Of a stretch of DNA of 64,000 bases, positions 35,578-44,768 are shown in pieces (position 1 is the first letter of the stretch; the number at the start of each line of letters is the position of its first letter). A program made the translations under genes and the position numbers. The notes under the pieces were generated by a model, which ran no database searches, was not told where the DNA came from, and worked only from the letters and a program-made list of their open reading frames with translations. Location of the stretch: contig NZ_BLJE01000004.1 in NCBI RefSeq assembly GCF_009811795.1, positions 294,204 to 358,203 of the forward strand. The letters run 5' to 3'. The stretch is from Litoreibacter roseus. Lineage in GTDB: Bacteria; Pseudomonadota; Alphaproteobacteria; Rhodobacterales; Rhodobacteraceae.

Positions 35578-36885
35578 TTAGGCGATGCGACTGAACAAGC
35601 TGTTATTTGTGAACGTGTGATCCGGGAAGATTGTGGACACCAGATTCTCTGGCATCCCCATATGCCTGATCATGATCTCGGACACAATATCCCGGTAGTT
35701 CACAACCATGGGCATGTACCGTTCACGTTGAAGTGCGCTTATGTCCAAAGTTGTCACGTCAGGGCCAACGCCCGGAACCGTCGGACCGCCAAAGGCGAAC
35801 CATGCGCCGCCGTGGCCATGGTCTGTGCCGTTGTTGCCGTTCTCAATCACGGTTCGGCCAAATTCAGTGCCGACCAGAACCACAACGTCGTCGCGCATAT
35901 CTGCGATGTCACGATAGAAAGTCAGGAAATCGGACGCGCCACGGCGCATGTTGCGGTGATAGCCCTTGTCCTGATCGATGAACCGATCCGCACCATCAGC
36001 GATTTGGTTGGAGTGCGTGTCCCAGCCGATGTTCCAATCCATTGCCGCGACTTCCAGCGGAACGCCCGCCTTCAGCAGTTGCGCGACAAGTTTCAGTCCA
36101 CGGCCCAGATCGGTGTTGTTATACTCAAGGCCACCAGCAGATGGGGTGTAGTCTGTCCCGGCCAGCTGAACTTCTGCAATGGATTCCAGCATAACCAACT
36201 GGTTTTCGCGCACAGCGCCTTCCATGGCGGACACGTCCACGTCGTGAGCCGAGATATCACGCATCAGCGTTGTCAGTTGATTGTCGGAGCAGCCATCGCC
36301 CCCGCAAAGATCGCGGTTTTCCAAGTTGAAATTCGACGGGTTTGAGATTGCCGGAACGCTGATGGAGCCGCGGATCTCCGTGCTGATCGAGGATTTCCCA
36401 AGAACCGCCCCGCGCAGCGGGTGTGTCGGCCCGAGATTGTTCTGCATATAGCGGTTCAGGTAACCGTCGATGAAGTTGTTGCGCGCACCCGTACCGATCC
36501 AACGCTGATTGTCGAAGTGCGAGCGGTTGCCTTCCTCGATTGCGGTGGACGGTGCGACCATCATATGACCCGCGTTCCAGATCTCCATAAGGGGCTCTAG
36601 ATTCGGGTTCATAGCGCGGTAGCCATTGCCGCCAAGGTCCAGCGCCGAGTTTGCATCGTTGCTTGGGGCTTCGATCGCAATATTGGGGCGATGCTGGTAG
36701 TAGATCATGTCACCCACTGCAGGGAACAGGTGCAGCCCGTCCGCGCCGCCGCGCATGAAGACCTTGATGAAGGTTTTGCCGCCAGCCTCTTGGCCGAATG
36801 CAAATTTTGGTGCGCCTGCAATGCCAGCCATACTTGCCGCTGCCATCAAGCCTGTGGATTTAAGAAATTCTCTGCGTGTGGTCAC
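35578..36885 (-). CDS. DUF1501 protein with Tat signal
   Basis: A 435-residue DUF1501 protein, a family distantly related to alkaline phosphatase/sulfatase folds. It has a canonical twin-arginine signal (TRREFLKSTGLMAAASMAG), so it should cross the inner membrane folded. Notable segments are FMRGGADGLHLFP, AMDWNIGWDTHSNQ, LVGTEFGRTVIENGNNGTDHGHGG, all typical of the family; the D/H-rich set may bind metal. GTG start at 36885 with GAGG upstream. It follows the DUF1800 gene by 34 bases, and this pair often occurs together. Their place between two T2SS blocks suggests secretion by that machine; function unknown. Confidence 0.85.
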   Translation of the reverse strand: MTTRREFLKSTGLMAAASMAGIAGAPKFAFGQEAGGKTFIKVFMRGGADGLHLFPAVGDMIYYQHRPNIAIEAPSNDANSALDLGGNGYRAMNPNLEPLMEIWNAGHMMVAPSTAIEEGNRSHFDNQRWIGTGARNNFIDGYLNRYMQNNLGPTHPLRGAVLGKSSISTEIRGSISVPAISNPSNFNLENRDLCGGDGCSDNQLTTLMRDISAHDVDVSAMEGAVRENQLVMLESIAEVQLAGTDYTPSAGGLEYNNTDLGRGLKLVAQLLKAGVPLEVAAMDWNIGWDTHSNQIADGADRFIDQDKGYHRNMRRGASDFLTFYRDIADMRDDVVVLVGTEFGRTVIENGNNGTDHGHGGAWFAFGGPTVPGVGPDVTTLDISALQRERYMPMVVNYRDIVSEIMIRHMGMPENLVSTIFPDHTFTNNSLFSRIA

Positions 36886-36919
36886 TTTGAGTACCTCGTC
36901 GATAGGTTGGCTTTGCGGC

Positions 36920-39691
36920 TCACTGGAGCTGGAAGCTGGGGAGGACGACCAAAAGGCCTATGGCCCGGTCGTATGCCGATTTCTCGTCTTGGCGACGCGG
37001 CTCAAAAATGCCGTCCTCGCCTTTGAGGACACCGACCAGCGCGTCGAATTCGCCGACGGTGTAGCGGTCCGCCGTTGCGACGGCCAAGAGATACGCTGCA
37101 ACTTCTTCGGCTGTCTCCAAGCCCGCGTTCTGAGCGTCAGCGGCCAGATCGAAGTTGTATTCTTCGGACCGCTGCGCCACGTCCGTGATCGACCGATAGC
37201 GTGCGATCATGGATGCGGAGTTCGTCCATGCAATACCGACTTCCGGCAGGCCCGTAGGAACAGGGAAGTACAGAGGCGACTGGCCAGCATTTTCCGTAGC
37301 TTCCCGGAACCGGCGATAGAAATCACCATCATCACCGGTATCGGGTGTCGCGCCGATGCTGCGGATCACAGAGGCCGCGTATTCAAACGGTGTCTTGCCG
37401 CTCGTACGCTGGAGTGATGCGGTGTTAACAAATTCCGGCGCCGTCAGGATCGCCCTCAGGATCGCGGCGGAGTTGCCGTCATTTGCGCCCCACGCGGCGG
37501 TGCAAAGATCGATAAAGCGCTGGGGTAGTGGATTCTCCGGCGTAGGCGGCGCGTCCGTGACAAACTTCTGAACGATCTTGCCGCAGACATAAGCCTGAGT
37601 GCGTGGGTGAGATGCGAGAAGCGCGATGAGCTCTTCACCCTCTTGCACACCCGCTGCGCCAGAGCGGCCAACGATTGTGGTGTTCAGGAATGGAACGGCC
37701 TTGTCGTCTTCGTCATGGCGATCCGGCTGGAACTCAAACTCATAGAGCGACGCGACATCTTCCGCGTTTGGATTGGTCCGGCGATAGCGCCAGCCTGTGA
37801 AGATACGCGATACGGCAATGACGTCTTCGTCGCTGTAGCCGCCGTTTACGCCCACTGTGTGAAGCTCAAGGATTTCGCGACCGTAGTTCTCGTTCAGATT
37901 GCCCCGACGGCTTTGGTCGTTGTCGAGGAATTGCGACATCAGCGGGCTGCGGGCCGAGTAAAGCAGAAGGTCTTCAAACCGGCCAAACGCGTTGTCCCGG
38001 AAGAACTGGCGGTCGGTGATGGCCTGCTGGATGATGTCGGAGCCCTTGGTGGAGGCGTGGAAGTGGTTCCACCAGAACTCACCCATCACTTCCTGCAACT
38101 GCTTTTCGCTGAAGGCCGCATGCGCCAGATTGTGGTGCATGATCGACCGGAACATACTGCCGCTGTTTCGCGTGGTCGCCTCGAGAAGGTTATCGGGGTT
38201 TGTCGCCTCGAAGGCTGCGTTATTGATGGAGGCCGGGTTCAACTGCTCTTCGATATATGCGCTGAAACCCATCGCGCGAACCCGTGCGTAGAGCTCAGGC
38301 GTTGGACCATAGGTGATCCGGGACAGAACCTGACCCACGCCGTCCACAAGGTCGCCCCCTGTCAGCGTATAGGACACTGGCTGTGCCTGCACCTCGTCAT
38401 TGCCGCTGAAGGCGCCGGTCAAGGTGACGGTCACTTCTTCGGCACTGTCAAAGTCTTCAGGGAAGAGGCGAACGGCGAACTGGCCTGTGGTGGGGCCCAC
38501 GTCGACGCTTGTTGTCCGGTTGGACGGCGCGACGGCGACATTTACAGTGTCAAATGTCGTCGGATCCATGACCGCGCCGAACAGCGTCTGGCCAGTGTTG
38601 GAGACCACACCTTCGGATGTTCCGGCTGCTGTCAGTTGAACCGCTTGGGTAAGTGTCACGTCCGTCGGTGGCGAAAGCGGGCTGAGCGAAGCCATGTTGG
38701 GATCGACCTGTACTCCACCGCCGCCACCGCCAACGTCGGGGCTCACAACGCCACCACCGGTGCCGGTTCCATTCCCGTTGGTCGTGCCACCACCAGATGA
38801 ATTGTCATTGTTATTGGTGTTTGACCCGCTGTTCGACGAATTGCCGTCGGAAGAATTGTCGCTTGTGCTGTCGGACGTCCCGTTGTTAGATGAGCCGCCA
38901 CCGCCGCTGGATACGACGCCACCCGAGCTTGGAACGGAAACAACTTGGGGCGTTCCACCACCGGAGCTGGATCCACCACCGCTCATAGCCCGGCCAATGG
39001 CAGGCGTAGATGTGCCGCCGCTGCGTGCGGCTGCAAGCGCCGCCTGGCGCTCAGCGATTGCTGCGCGGGACGCACCGCCGCCGATCTGGAAGGGTGTGCG
39101 TTGTGCAGCGCTGCCCGCGCCACCGATTGTGCCGGGCGCACGATTTGCTCTGGGCTGCGCGCCCATCTGAGAGGATGCGCCGCTTTGCAGCGCGGCCACC
39201 TCGGTCGCTTCGAACTGCTCGGCTTCGGCGGCGCTCATGGGCTGCGCGACGCTGACGATGCTGATGGGGGCCTCACCGATCTTATTGACAGCGACGCTGG
39301 CAATGGTGTCGGGGCGGATCAGATCCGTCACGATTTCGACCAGATGGCTGCCTGCGGACAGTTGTGTGAACGCCTGAACGGGTTCAACATCCGCGTCGGC
39401 ATCTGCGCCGGACAGATCCAGGATCAATTCACCATCAACGCGCAGTTGAACACGGCTGCGCGGAGGCGCGGAAAGAACATAAGTATCCGCGACCGGAACC
39501 GACAACTTATAATGGGTCGGAATCTCATGAAGTGGATTTATCTTCTTGGCCGCTTCTGAAAGCTGCTGTGGCGCTTGTTTCGTCGTGTCGATTACAAGGG
39601 CTGTTTGCTCGTCTTGAGCAAAACTTGCGACGCCGCTGACGACAAGCATTGTTGTGCTGAGAAGTCCGAAAGATAAGATCGTAGATTTCAT
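36920..39691 (-). CDS. DUF1800 protein with Ser/Gly/Asn-rich linker
   Basis: A 923-residue exported protein with a Sec signal peptide (MKSTILSFGLLSTTMLVVSG). Residues about 30-215 form an N-terminal domain. About 226-330 is a low-complexity stretch rich in Gly, Ser, Asn and Thr. A beta-rich segment (about 335-450) is followed by the DUF1800 domain (about 455-923; RITYGPTPELYARVRAMG, GEFWWNHFHAS, ENYGREILELHTVG). The function of DUF1800 is not known. Upstream AGGTG supports the ATG. It heads the minus-strand operon DUF1800-DUF1501-gspL-M-C/N and is divergent from gspE. Confidence 0.85.
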   Translation of the reverse strand: MKSTILSFGLLSTTMLVVSGVASFAQDEQTALVIDTTKQAPQQLSEAAKKINPLHEIPTHYKLSVPVADTYVLSAPPRSRVQLRVDGELILDLSGADADADVEPVQAFTQLSAGSHLVEIVTDLIRPDTIASVAVNKIGEAPISIVSVAQPMSAAEAEQFEATEVAALQSGASSQMGAQPRANRAPGTIGGAGSAAQRTPFQIGGGASRAAIAERQAALAAARSGGTSTPAIGRAMSGGGSSSGGGTPQVVSVPSSGGVVSSGGGGSSNNGTSDSTSDNSSDGNSSNSGSNTNNNDNSSGGGTTNGNGTGTGGGVVSPDVGGGGGGVQVDPNMASLSPLSPPTDVTLTQAVQLTAAGTSEGVVSNTGQTLFGAVMDPTTFDTVNVAVAPSNRTTSVDVGPTTGQFAVRLFPEDFDSAEEVTVTLTGAFSGNDEVQAQPVSYTLTGGDLVDGVGQVLSRITYGPTPELYARVRAMGFSAYIEEQLNPASINNAAFEATNPDNLLEATTRNSGSMFRSIMHHNLAHAAFSEKQLQEVMGEFWWNHFHASTKGSDIIQQAITDRQFFRDNAFGRFEDLLLYSARSPLMSQFLDNDQSRRGNLNENYGREILELHTVGVNGGYSDEDVIAVSRIFTGWRYRRTNPNAEDVASLYEFEFQPDRHDEDDKAVPFLNTTIVGRSGAAGVQEGEELIALLASHPRTQAYVCGKIVQKFVTDAPPTPENPLPQRFIDLCTAAWGANDGNSAAILRAILTAPEFVNTASLQRTSGKTPFEYAASVIRSIGATPDTGDDGDFYRRFREATENAGQSPLYFPVPTGLPEVGIAWTNSASMIARYRSITDVAQRSEEYNFDLAADAQNAGLETAEEVAAYLLAVATADRYTVGEFDALVGVLKGEDGIFEPRRQDEKSAYDRAIGLLVVLPSFQLQ

Positions 39692-39981
39692 GAAATGACA
39701 CCTGCCGTTAACGGGTTAGTAAACGTTGGGTAAACCTTGGAATGGGCAGAAATGTGTCCGAACTTGTCCAAATTTCTGCCACAGTTTGCGCGTTTACAGG
39801 ATTTGGTAAACAATCGTTCTGATTTCTTCCGCTTGGCTGCAATCTTTGGACAATTTGGGTTCTAAATTAGGCGAATACTTGCTTACACGAATCTCGGGCA
39901 TGGCTCTCGTCTGGAATGTGGTTGTGGTGCAGGATTTGGTCGGATCAGCGAAAGTCGAGAGTTGAGGGCGGGTAGAGGGCA
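39692..39981. promoter_or_regulatory. Divergent T2SS promoter region with repeats
   Basis: The 290-base gap between the DUF1800 gene and gspE is AT-richer than its flanks. It contains a tandem 11-base repeat GTAAACGTTGG / GTAAACCTTGG (39719-39729, 39730-39740) and a perfect 9-bp inverted repeat GGCAGAAAT (39745-39753) / ATTTCTGCC (39772-39780). The 18-base spacer of the latter holds two TGTCC copies. TTAA-N7-GTAA at 39708-39722 resembles a CtrA box with one mismatch. Both halves of the secretion locus probably start here. Which regulator acts is unknown. Confidence 0.5.
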
Positions 39982-41652
39982 GTGCTGACAACGGTACCTT
40001 CAGAGGAACAGCTGGCGCGGGTCTTTCTGCAGCGAGGTCAGCTGTCGCAGGCTGATCTGAAACAGGTGATGGACGCCGCCGGAACCACCGGTCAGCGGAT
40101 GCGCGTTGTTCTGGACCGTTTGGGCTTTGTGCCTCAGACCGACTGGGCGCAGACCACGGCGCAAGAGCTTGGGCTGCCGCTTATAACCTTTGAACAGATG
40201 CCCGAAACCCTGCCGCAAGATCCAAGACTTTCAGCGGATTACCTGCGTCGTAACGCCATTGCGCCCTTGGATATAAGTGACACGCGCGCACGCCTGGCCG
40301 TGGCTGACCCGTTCGACCGGGATGCCATGGGCGCGCTGGAAATGATCTTTGGCACGGCCCTTGATCTGGTGGTCGCCACGGACCGCGATATCGAGCTGGC
40401 CATCGAACGCAGTGCAAAGGGTGGCGAAGTTGAGGCGGTCAGCGCCGGCGGCGCACTAGATGCAGACAAGCTGGCCGAACTAGCAAACAATGCGCCCACG
40501 ATCCGGTATCTGCAGTCGCTCTTTGCGGCGGCGGTCGAGTTGCGTGCTACGGACATTCATATAGAGGCGCTGCCTGACAAGCCGCGGGTGCGGTTGCGGA
40601 TCGACGGAGAACTGGCCGAGGTGCGTCCGCCCGACCCGACAATGTACGAAGGGATCGTGTCGCGCCTTAAAATTCTGGCCGGAATGGACATCAGCGAACG
40701 CCGTTTGCCACAGGATGGTCGCATTCGCCAGAAGGCGGCAGGGCGAGATATAGACATGCGTGTGGCAAGTGCGCCCACAATCCACGGCGAAACGATGGTC
40801 CTGCGCCTCCTCGATAATCAAGAGGATCTGTCGCGGCTGGAACATCTCAAGCTGCCGCAAACCATCGGGACGAAACTGCGCGCTGCCATTGATGAGCCAA
40901 ACGGTCTTGTTCTGGTGACAGGGCCGACAGGCAGCGGGAAGACCACGACGCTGCACAGCGCGATGAATGAGATCAATGACACGCGCCGCAAGATCATCAC
41001 CATAGAGAACCCGGTGGAGATACAGACAAAGGGTCTGCAGCAGATCGAGGTAAACCCGGATCTGGGGTGGACCTTTGCCGCAGCGCTGCGCACGGTTTTG
41101 CGCCATGACCCCGATGTAATCATGGTGGGTGAGATCCGAGATCAGGAAACCGCGGAACTTGCGGTGCGGGCCGCGATGACCGGTCACCTCGTCTTTTCCA
41201 CGCTCCACACCAACAGCGCCAGTGAGGCGGCGACGCGGATGGTGGATCTGGGTGTGCCGGATTATCTGGTCTCGTCGGTTGTTCGGCTTGTGGCCGCGCA
41301 ACGCCTTGTCCGGAAGGTTTGTCCCGATTGCGCGAAGCCGGTGGATCTGTCGGCAGATCCGCAAAAACAGGCAATGTTTGAACGCTTGGCGGACCGGGAT
41401 CCAGAGCTTGGGTCCGCGCACGACTGGACCGCTGTGCAGAAGGCAGGCTGCGAAGCGTGCAACTGGACGGGCTACAAAGGACGGCTTGCCGTGTTCGAGG
41501 CGCTGGACGCGGGCGAGATCGCGGATGCCATGGCCGGACAGCCCAGCGCGGCACGCACGATGGGCCATGAAGGCATGCGTCTTGTCGCCAACGGACAGAC
41601 AACCTTTGAAGAGGTCACGCGTGTTCTCGGCACCGCCGGGTTGGTGATGTGA
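39982..41652 (+). CDS. gspE: Type II secretion ATPase
   Basis: A 556-residue secretion ATPase. An N-terminal GspE_N domain (about 1-140) is followed by the RecA-like core with Walker A GPTGSGKTTT (about 314), the Asp/His boxes (VMVGEIRDQETAELA-like, near 377) and LVFSTLHTNSA. A zinc-type tetracysteine insert follows, CPDC near 447 and CEAC near 490. It powers pseudopilus assembly from the cytoplasm. Starts with GTG at 39982 behind AGAGGG; its stop overlaps the gspF start. Confidence 0.93.
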   Translation: MLTTVPSEEQLARVFLQRGQLSQADLKQVMDAAGTTGQRMRVVLDRLGFVPQTDWAQTTAQELGLPLITFEQMPETLPQDPRLSADYLRRNAIAPLDISDTRARLAVADPFDRDAMGALEMIFGTALDLVVATDRDIELAIERSAKGGEVEAVSAGGALDADKLAELANNAPTIRYLQSLFAAAVELRATDIHIEALPDKPRVRLRIDGELAEVRPPDPTMYEGIVSRLKILAGMDISERRLPQDGRIRQKAAGRDIDMRVASAPTIHGETMVLRLLDNQEDLSRLEHLKLPQTIGTKLRAAIDEPNGLVLVTGPTGSGKTTTLHSAMNEINDTRRKIITIENPVEIQTKGLQQIEVNPDLGWTFAAALRTVLRHDPDVIMVGEIRDQETAELAVRAAMTGHLVFSTLHTNSASEAATRMVDLGVPDYLVSSVVRLVAAQRLVRKVCPDCAKPVDLSADPQKQAMFERLADRDPELGSAHDWTAVQKAGCEACNWTGYKGRLAVFEALDAGEIADAMAGQPSAARTMGHEGMRLVANGQTTFEEVTRVLGTAGLVM

Positions 41653-42878
41653 TGTCAACTGATGTCTTTGTCTATAAGGCGCGCGACACCAGCGGTGCCC
41701 GGCAGACCGGAAAGATCGCGGGTCGGAATATCACGGAAGCCACGGCGGCACTGAAGGCGAAGGGCCTGTTTCCAATCACCTTGGAGCCGGAAGCCTCCGC
41801 GCTTGAGGCCGCAAGACCGATATCCCAGCGGATCAAACGCACCGGCCCGATGACGGCTCGCCAGACGGCGGAGTTCCTGTCGCGGCTGGCGAAGCTTGTC
41901 GCGCGCCGGATCACTCTGGACCGTGCTTTGGCAATCATGGGGGAAAGCGGGGAAAACCGGATTTCCGGCACGGCGGCCAGCATCAGGGGCGCGCTGCGCG
42001 AAGGTGTTCCGTTGTCTCAAGCGCTGCGCGACAAGGCTGGCGTGACGGATACCGTGACGCTTGCCTTGGTGCGGGGGGCGGAAGTCTCCGGCGATATGGA
42101 CAAGGCGTTGGTGACGGCTGCGGACATTTTGCAAAGCAGGCTGGCTGTCAGGCGTCGCATAGTAACGGGGCTGCTTTATCCCGGCATCCTGCTCGTGGTT
42201 GCGATCGCCTCCCTTGCGCTGATCATGATCGCCATCATCCCGCAATTCGTACCTCTTATCGAGGACCGGTACGATTTGATCCCACCGCTTGGGAAGGCCG
42301 TCTTCGCCGTGTCCCAGATCATGACAACGCTCTGGCCGACCATTCTGGCGGCGCTGATCGGAACGCTTTTTCTGGCTTGGTTCATGGCGCGGCGCGGAAC
42401 ACTTCTGAAGTTTTCTGCGCGGATCGGCAGTGCGGTGCCGTTTGTGCGGCGACTGGTGCTTCGCAATCAGATGATGCTGCTTTTGCATGTTCTGGGCGCC
42501 CTTCTGGGCCGTGATGTCACGCTAAGCTCCGCCCTGCGGGTCGTGACCAGTTCCGTGGCGGACGCCCGGATCAAAGCCAGTCTTTCGGACGCCACGCGCC
42601 GGGTCGAGAGCGGTGCCGCCCTGTCTGCAGCACTCAAGGCGCAGGCGCTTCTGCCCTATGATGCAATTGAGATGATCCGGATCGGGGAAGAGACCGGGGA
42701 CCTGCGGGGCATGGTCTCGAAAACATCCGTCGATATGAGGGAAGCCGCCGACCGGGATCTTGAGCGGTTTCTTCTTTTATTCCAGCCTGCGCTGATTGTC
42801 GGCGTTGGCCTACTTATAGGAGTGAGCCTCTATGCGCTCTTTTCAGCTATCGTCGCTGTCAACACGATTTCGTTCTAG
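41649..42878 (+). CDS. gspF: Type II secretion inner-membrane platform protein
   Basis: A 409-residue GspF with two repeated T2SSF domains (about 70-195 and 275-395) and three membrane helices (GLLYPGILLVVAIASLALIM near 170; IMTTLWPTILAALIGTLFLAW near 225; a C-terminal helix near 380). It is the polytopic platform on which GspE acts. The reading frame opens with GTG 41649 (GTGA overlap with gspE) followed at once by ATG 41652; either could initiate. The last 47 bases overlap the gspG start. Confidence 0.93.
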   Translation: MMSTDVFVYKARDTSGARQTGKIAGRNITEATAALKAKGLFPITLEPEASALEAARPISQRIKRTGPMTARQTAEFLSRLAKLVARRITLDRALAIMGESGENRISGTAASIRGALREGVPLSQALRDKAGVTDTVTLALVRGAEVSGDMDKALVTAADILQSRLAVRRRIVTGLLYPGILLVVAIASLALIMIAIIPQFVPLIEDRYDLIPPLGKAVFAVSQIMTTLWPTILAALIGTLFLAWFMARRGTLLKFSARIGSAVPFVRRLVLRNQMMLLLHVLGALLGRDVTLSSALRVVTSSVADARIKASLSDATRRVESGAALSAALKAQALLPYDAIEMIRIGEETGDLRGMVSKTSVDMREAADRDLERFLLLFQPALIVGVGLLIGVSLYALFSAIVAVNTISF

Positions 42879-43293
42879 GCCGAAGCGTCGCACCAAGCGC
42901 GCACGGGGCTTTTCGCTGGTCGAGATGCTGGTTGCCGTGACAATCGTCGGCCTTCTGGTCGGTTTGGTGGGACCTGCGGCGATGCGTCAGCTTCAATCCT
43001 CGCGCGTGAAAGCGACCGAGGCGCAGATTGCCCAGTTGCGCAGTGCGCTGGACATTTTCCTGATCGATACGGGTCGGTACCCAACTGCGCAGGAGGGGTT
43101 GACGGCTCTGGTTCAGGGGGGGACGCTGATCCCGGGGTGGAACGGGCCGTATCTGCGGGATGGCAAGCTGCCCGCTGATCCGTGGGGCGGAGTCTACACC
43201 TATAAGAACGAGGGCGGGCAGGTGCGCGTCACATCGTTCGGGGCGGATGGCCGCGCGGGCGGCACAGGGTTGGACAGTGATATCACCGGATAG
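42832..43293 (+). CDS. gspG: Major pseudopilin
   Basis: A 153-residue major pseudopilin. A 26-residue basic leader ends at the prepilin peptidase site G|FSLVEM, with Glu at +5, followed by a hydrophobic helix. The C-terminal domain has the GspG hallmarks GRYPTAQEGLTALV, LPADPWGGVYTY and SFGADGRAGGTGLDSDI, with acidic residues fit for the conserved calcium site. AGGAG lies 9 bases before ATG 42832, supporting this start inside the end of gspF. Confidence 0.93.
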   Translation: MRSFQLSSLSTRFRSRPKRRTKRARGFSLVEMLVAVTIVGLLVGLVGPAAMRQLQSSRVKATEAQIAQLRSALDIFLIDTGRYPTAQEGLTALVQGGTLIPGWNGPYLRDGKLPADPWGGVYTYKNEGGQVRVTSFGADGRAGGTGLDSDITG

Positions 43294-43297
43294 ACAT

Positions 43298-43714
43298 ATG
43301 ACCCGGCGACGTCGGCGCGGGCAGGGTGGATTTGCCACCCTCGAAGTGCTGGTCACGGTCGCTGTGGTCTTGCTGGTCGGGACGGTGTCCATCTTTGCGA
43401 TGGGGCAGTCCGATGGCGCGCGGCTGCGGGCTGATGCGGCGGCGATCGCATTGATGCTGCAACAGGCCCGGCTGGAAGCTGTCGAAAGCGGCAAGCCGGT
43501 CAGCGTGGAATACTCGAAAGATACGCGGTCTCTGGTGACCGCGCGGTCCCAGCATACATTGTCGCGGGGGGTGGACAGCGACAGCCCCTCCAGGCGGGTC
43601 ACGATCCGGCCCTCCGGCGAAAGTCGAGGGTTTGCGATCTCGTTGAAGGCGGGTCCGCGCACACAGACGGTTCACCTCGATTGGCTGACGGGCCGGGTCC
43701 AGGTAACGCAATGA
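43298..43714 (+). CDS. gspH: Minor pseudopilin GspH
   Basis: A 138-residue minor pseudopilin: short basic leader MTRRRRRGQG then G|FATLEVLVTVAVVLLVG with Glu at +5, followed by ADAAAIALMLQQARLEAVES, a pattern of the GspH helix. ATG 43298 is the start because the leader is placed correctly; the frame is open further upstream inside gspG but that part is not pseudopilin-like. It lies 4 bases after gspG and overlaps gspI as ATGA. Confidence 0.85.
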   Translation: MTRRRRRGQGGFATLEVLVTVAVVLLVGTVSIFAMGQSDGARLRADAAAIALMLQQARLEAVESGKPVSVEYSKDTRSLVTARSQHTLSRGVDSDSPSRRVTIRPSGESRGFAISLKAGPRTQTVHLDWLTGRVQVTQ

Positions 43715-44109
43715 GGCACAGGCGGCATCATAGAGGGTTTACGCTGATCGAAACGCTGGTGTCCCTTGGGATCGCCACGCTTGCGGTCACCGGGTTTTAT
43801 CAGTCGTTGTCGACCGGGGCCTTGATGGATCAGCGCGCCACATCTCAGGCGGACAGAATGTTGGTCGCGACGCAGGTCATGGACCGGGTAGGGGTCGACG
43901 TGCCGGTGCGCCCCGGGTTCAACGAGACAGGTGTTGCGGGGGATTGGGACTGGTCCCTGACCATTTCGGACGTGGCGGCGCGCGATATGCAACTCGGCCC
44001 CATCCAGCGGGACGAGCTGGTCTATGTATATGTCACGGTGACCGCGGCGGGGACGGACAACGACCCGCTGACGTTGCGCGGCATCAGGTACGCGCAGGCA
44101 CCTCTATGA
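43711..44109 (+). CDS. gspI: Minor pseudopilin GspI
   Basis: A 132-residue minor pseudopilin, leader MRHRRHHRG then |FTLIETLVSLGIATLAVTGF with Glu at +5. The body includes DRMLVATQVMDRVGVDVP and ends in a short beta domain (LTLRGIRYAQAPL). GspI nucleates the tip complex with GspJ and GspK. The start ATG 43711 overlaps the gspH stop; the next gene overlaps its own stop in the same way. Confidence 0.88.
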   Translation: MRHRRHHRGFTLIETLVSLGIATLAVTGFYQSLSTGALMDQRATSQADRMLVATQVMDRVGVDVPVRPGFNETGVAGDWDWSLTISDVAARDMQLGPIQRDELVYVYVTVTAAGTDNDPLTLRGIRYAQAPL

Positions 44110-44768
44110 GACGCCGTTCAACCAGCCGCCGCAGAAAGTCCCGGGGGTTCGCCCTTGCGGAAGCACTGGTGTCGCTGTCCGTTGCGGCGGTTACGCTGGC
44201 ACTTCTGACCAGTGCCACATGGGGGCTGCGTCAGGCGGCGCCGTCCAGCACCGATCTTCAGAATGAGGCCGCAGACTGGCTGATTGCCCGTCGGGTGCTT
44301 CAGGCCTGGGCGAGCGCTGCAACCGTGAGGGGACTGACGGACATCGAAGGTCAGTTTTCGGGCAGTCCGACACAGATGCGGCTGCTGCTCGATGATGCCA
44401 GCAGCGGCGGGTCCGAACGCTTCATGGCCAGTCTTGATGTCGTTGTGACAGACGGCCAATACGCGCTTGTCGCGCGAAAGCATACGGGCATTCGCGACAC
44501 GCGGGTTGACGCCGAACGACCGCAGACAAGCGTTGTGCTGGTAAGCAATCAGGCCCTGCGTCTGGTGTATCTGGTCAGACGGGAGAGCGGTCTTGGCGAG
44601 GGCTGGTCCTACGATCCCAGTCTGGATCAGGGCCTGCCGATTGCCGTCGCGATCGAGGAAGGGTCGGAGCGCAAAGTGATTGCGCGCCTTCCTGTAACCC
44701 GCAGTGCGGGGTGCCTGTCCCGCTTTGGTCGGGGTGGTCTGGAGGAACGCGAATGCCGCGTCCGTTGA
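44106..44768 (+). CDS. gspJ: Minor pseudopilin GspJ
   Basis: A 220-residue minor pseudopilin with a basic leader (MRRRSTSRRRKSRG) and cleavage site G|FALAEALVSLSVAAVTLALL, Glu at +5. The C-terminal part is beta-rich, as in GspJ (LRLVYLVRRESGLGEGW). Longer than GspH and I, as expected. ATGA overlap with gspI; its end overlaps the gspK start by 16 bases. Confidence 0.88.
   Translation: MRRRSTSRRRKSRGFALAEALVSLSVAAVTLALLTSATWGLRQAAPSSTDLQNEAADWLIARRVLQAWASAATVRGLTDIEGQFSGSPTQMRLLLDDASSGGSERFMASLDVVVTDGQYALVARKHTGIRDTRVDAERPQTSVVLVSNQALRLVYLVRRESGLGEGWSYDPSLDQGLPIAVAIEEGSERKVIARLPVTRSAGCLSRFGRGGLEERECRVR

Noticed and set aside
37607..38800. 397-codon open frame antisense to the DUF1800 gene
   Set aside because: The minus-strand gene has a signal peptide and a domain match, while this frame reads as cysteine/arginine-rich shadow sequence without family features.
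38700..39012. Apparent DNA repeat region or CRISPR-like array
   Set aside because: The repetitive look comes from codons for Gly, Ser and Asn in a protein linker; there is no regular repeat-spacer pattern.
39794..39991. 65-codon minus-strand frame upstream of gspE
   Set aside because: Overlaps the gspE start and promoter region, lacks a start signal and resembles no known small protein.
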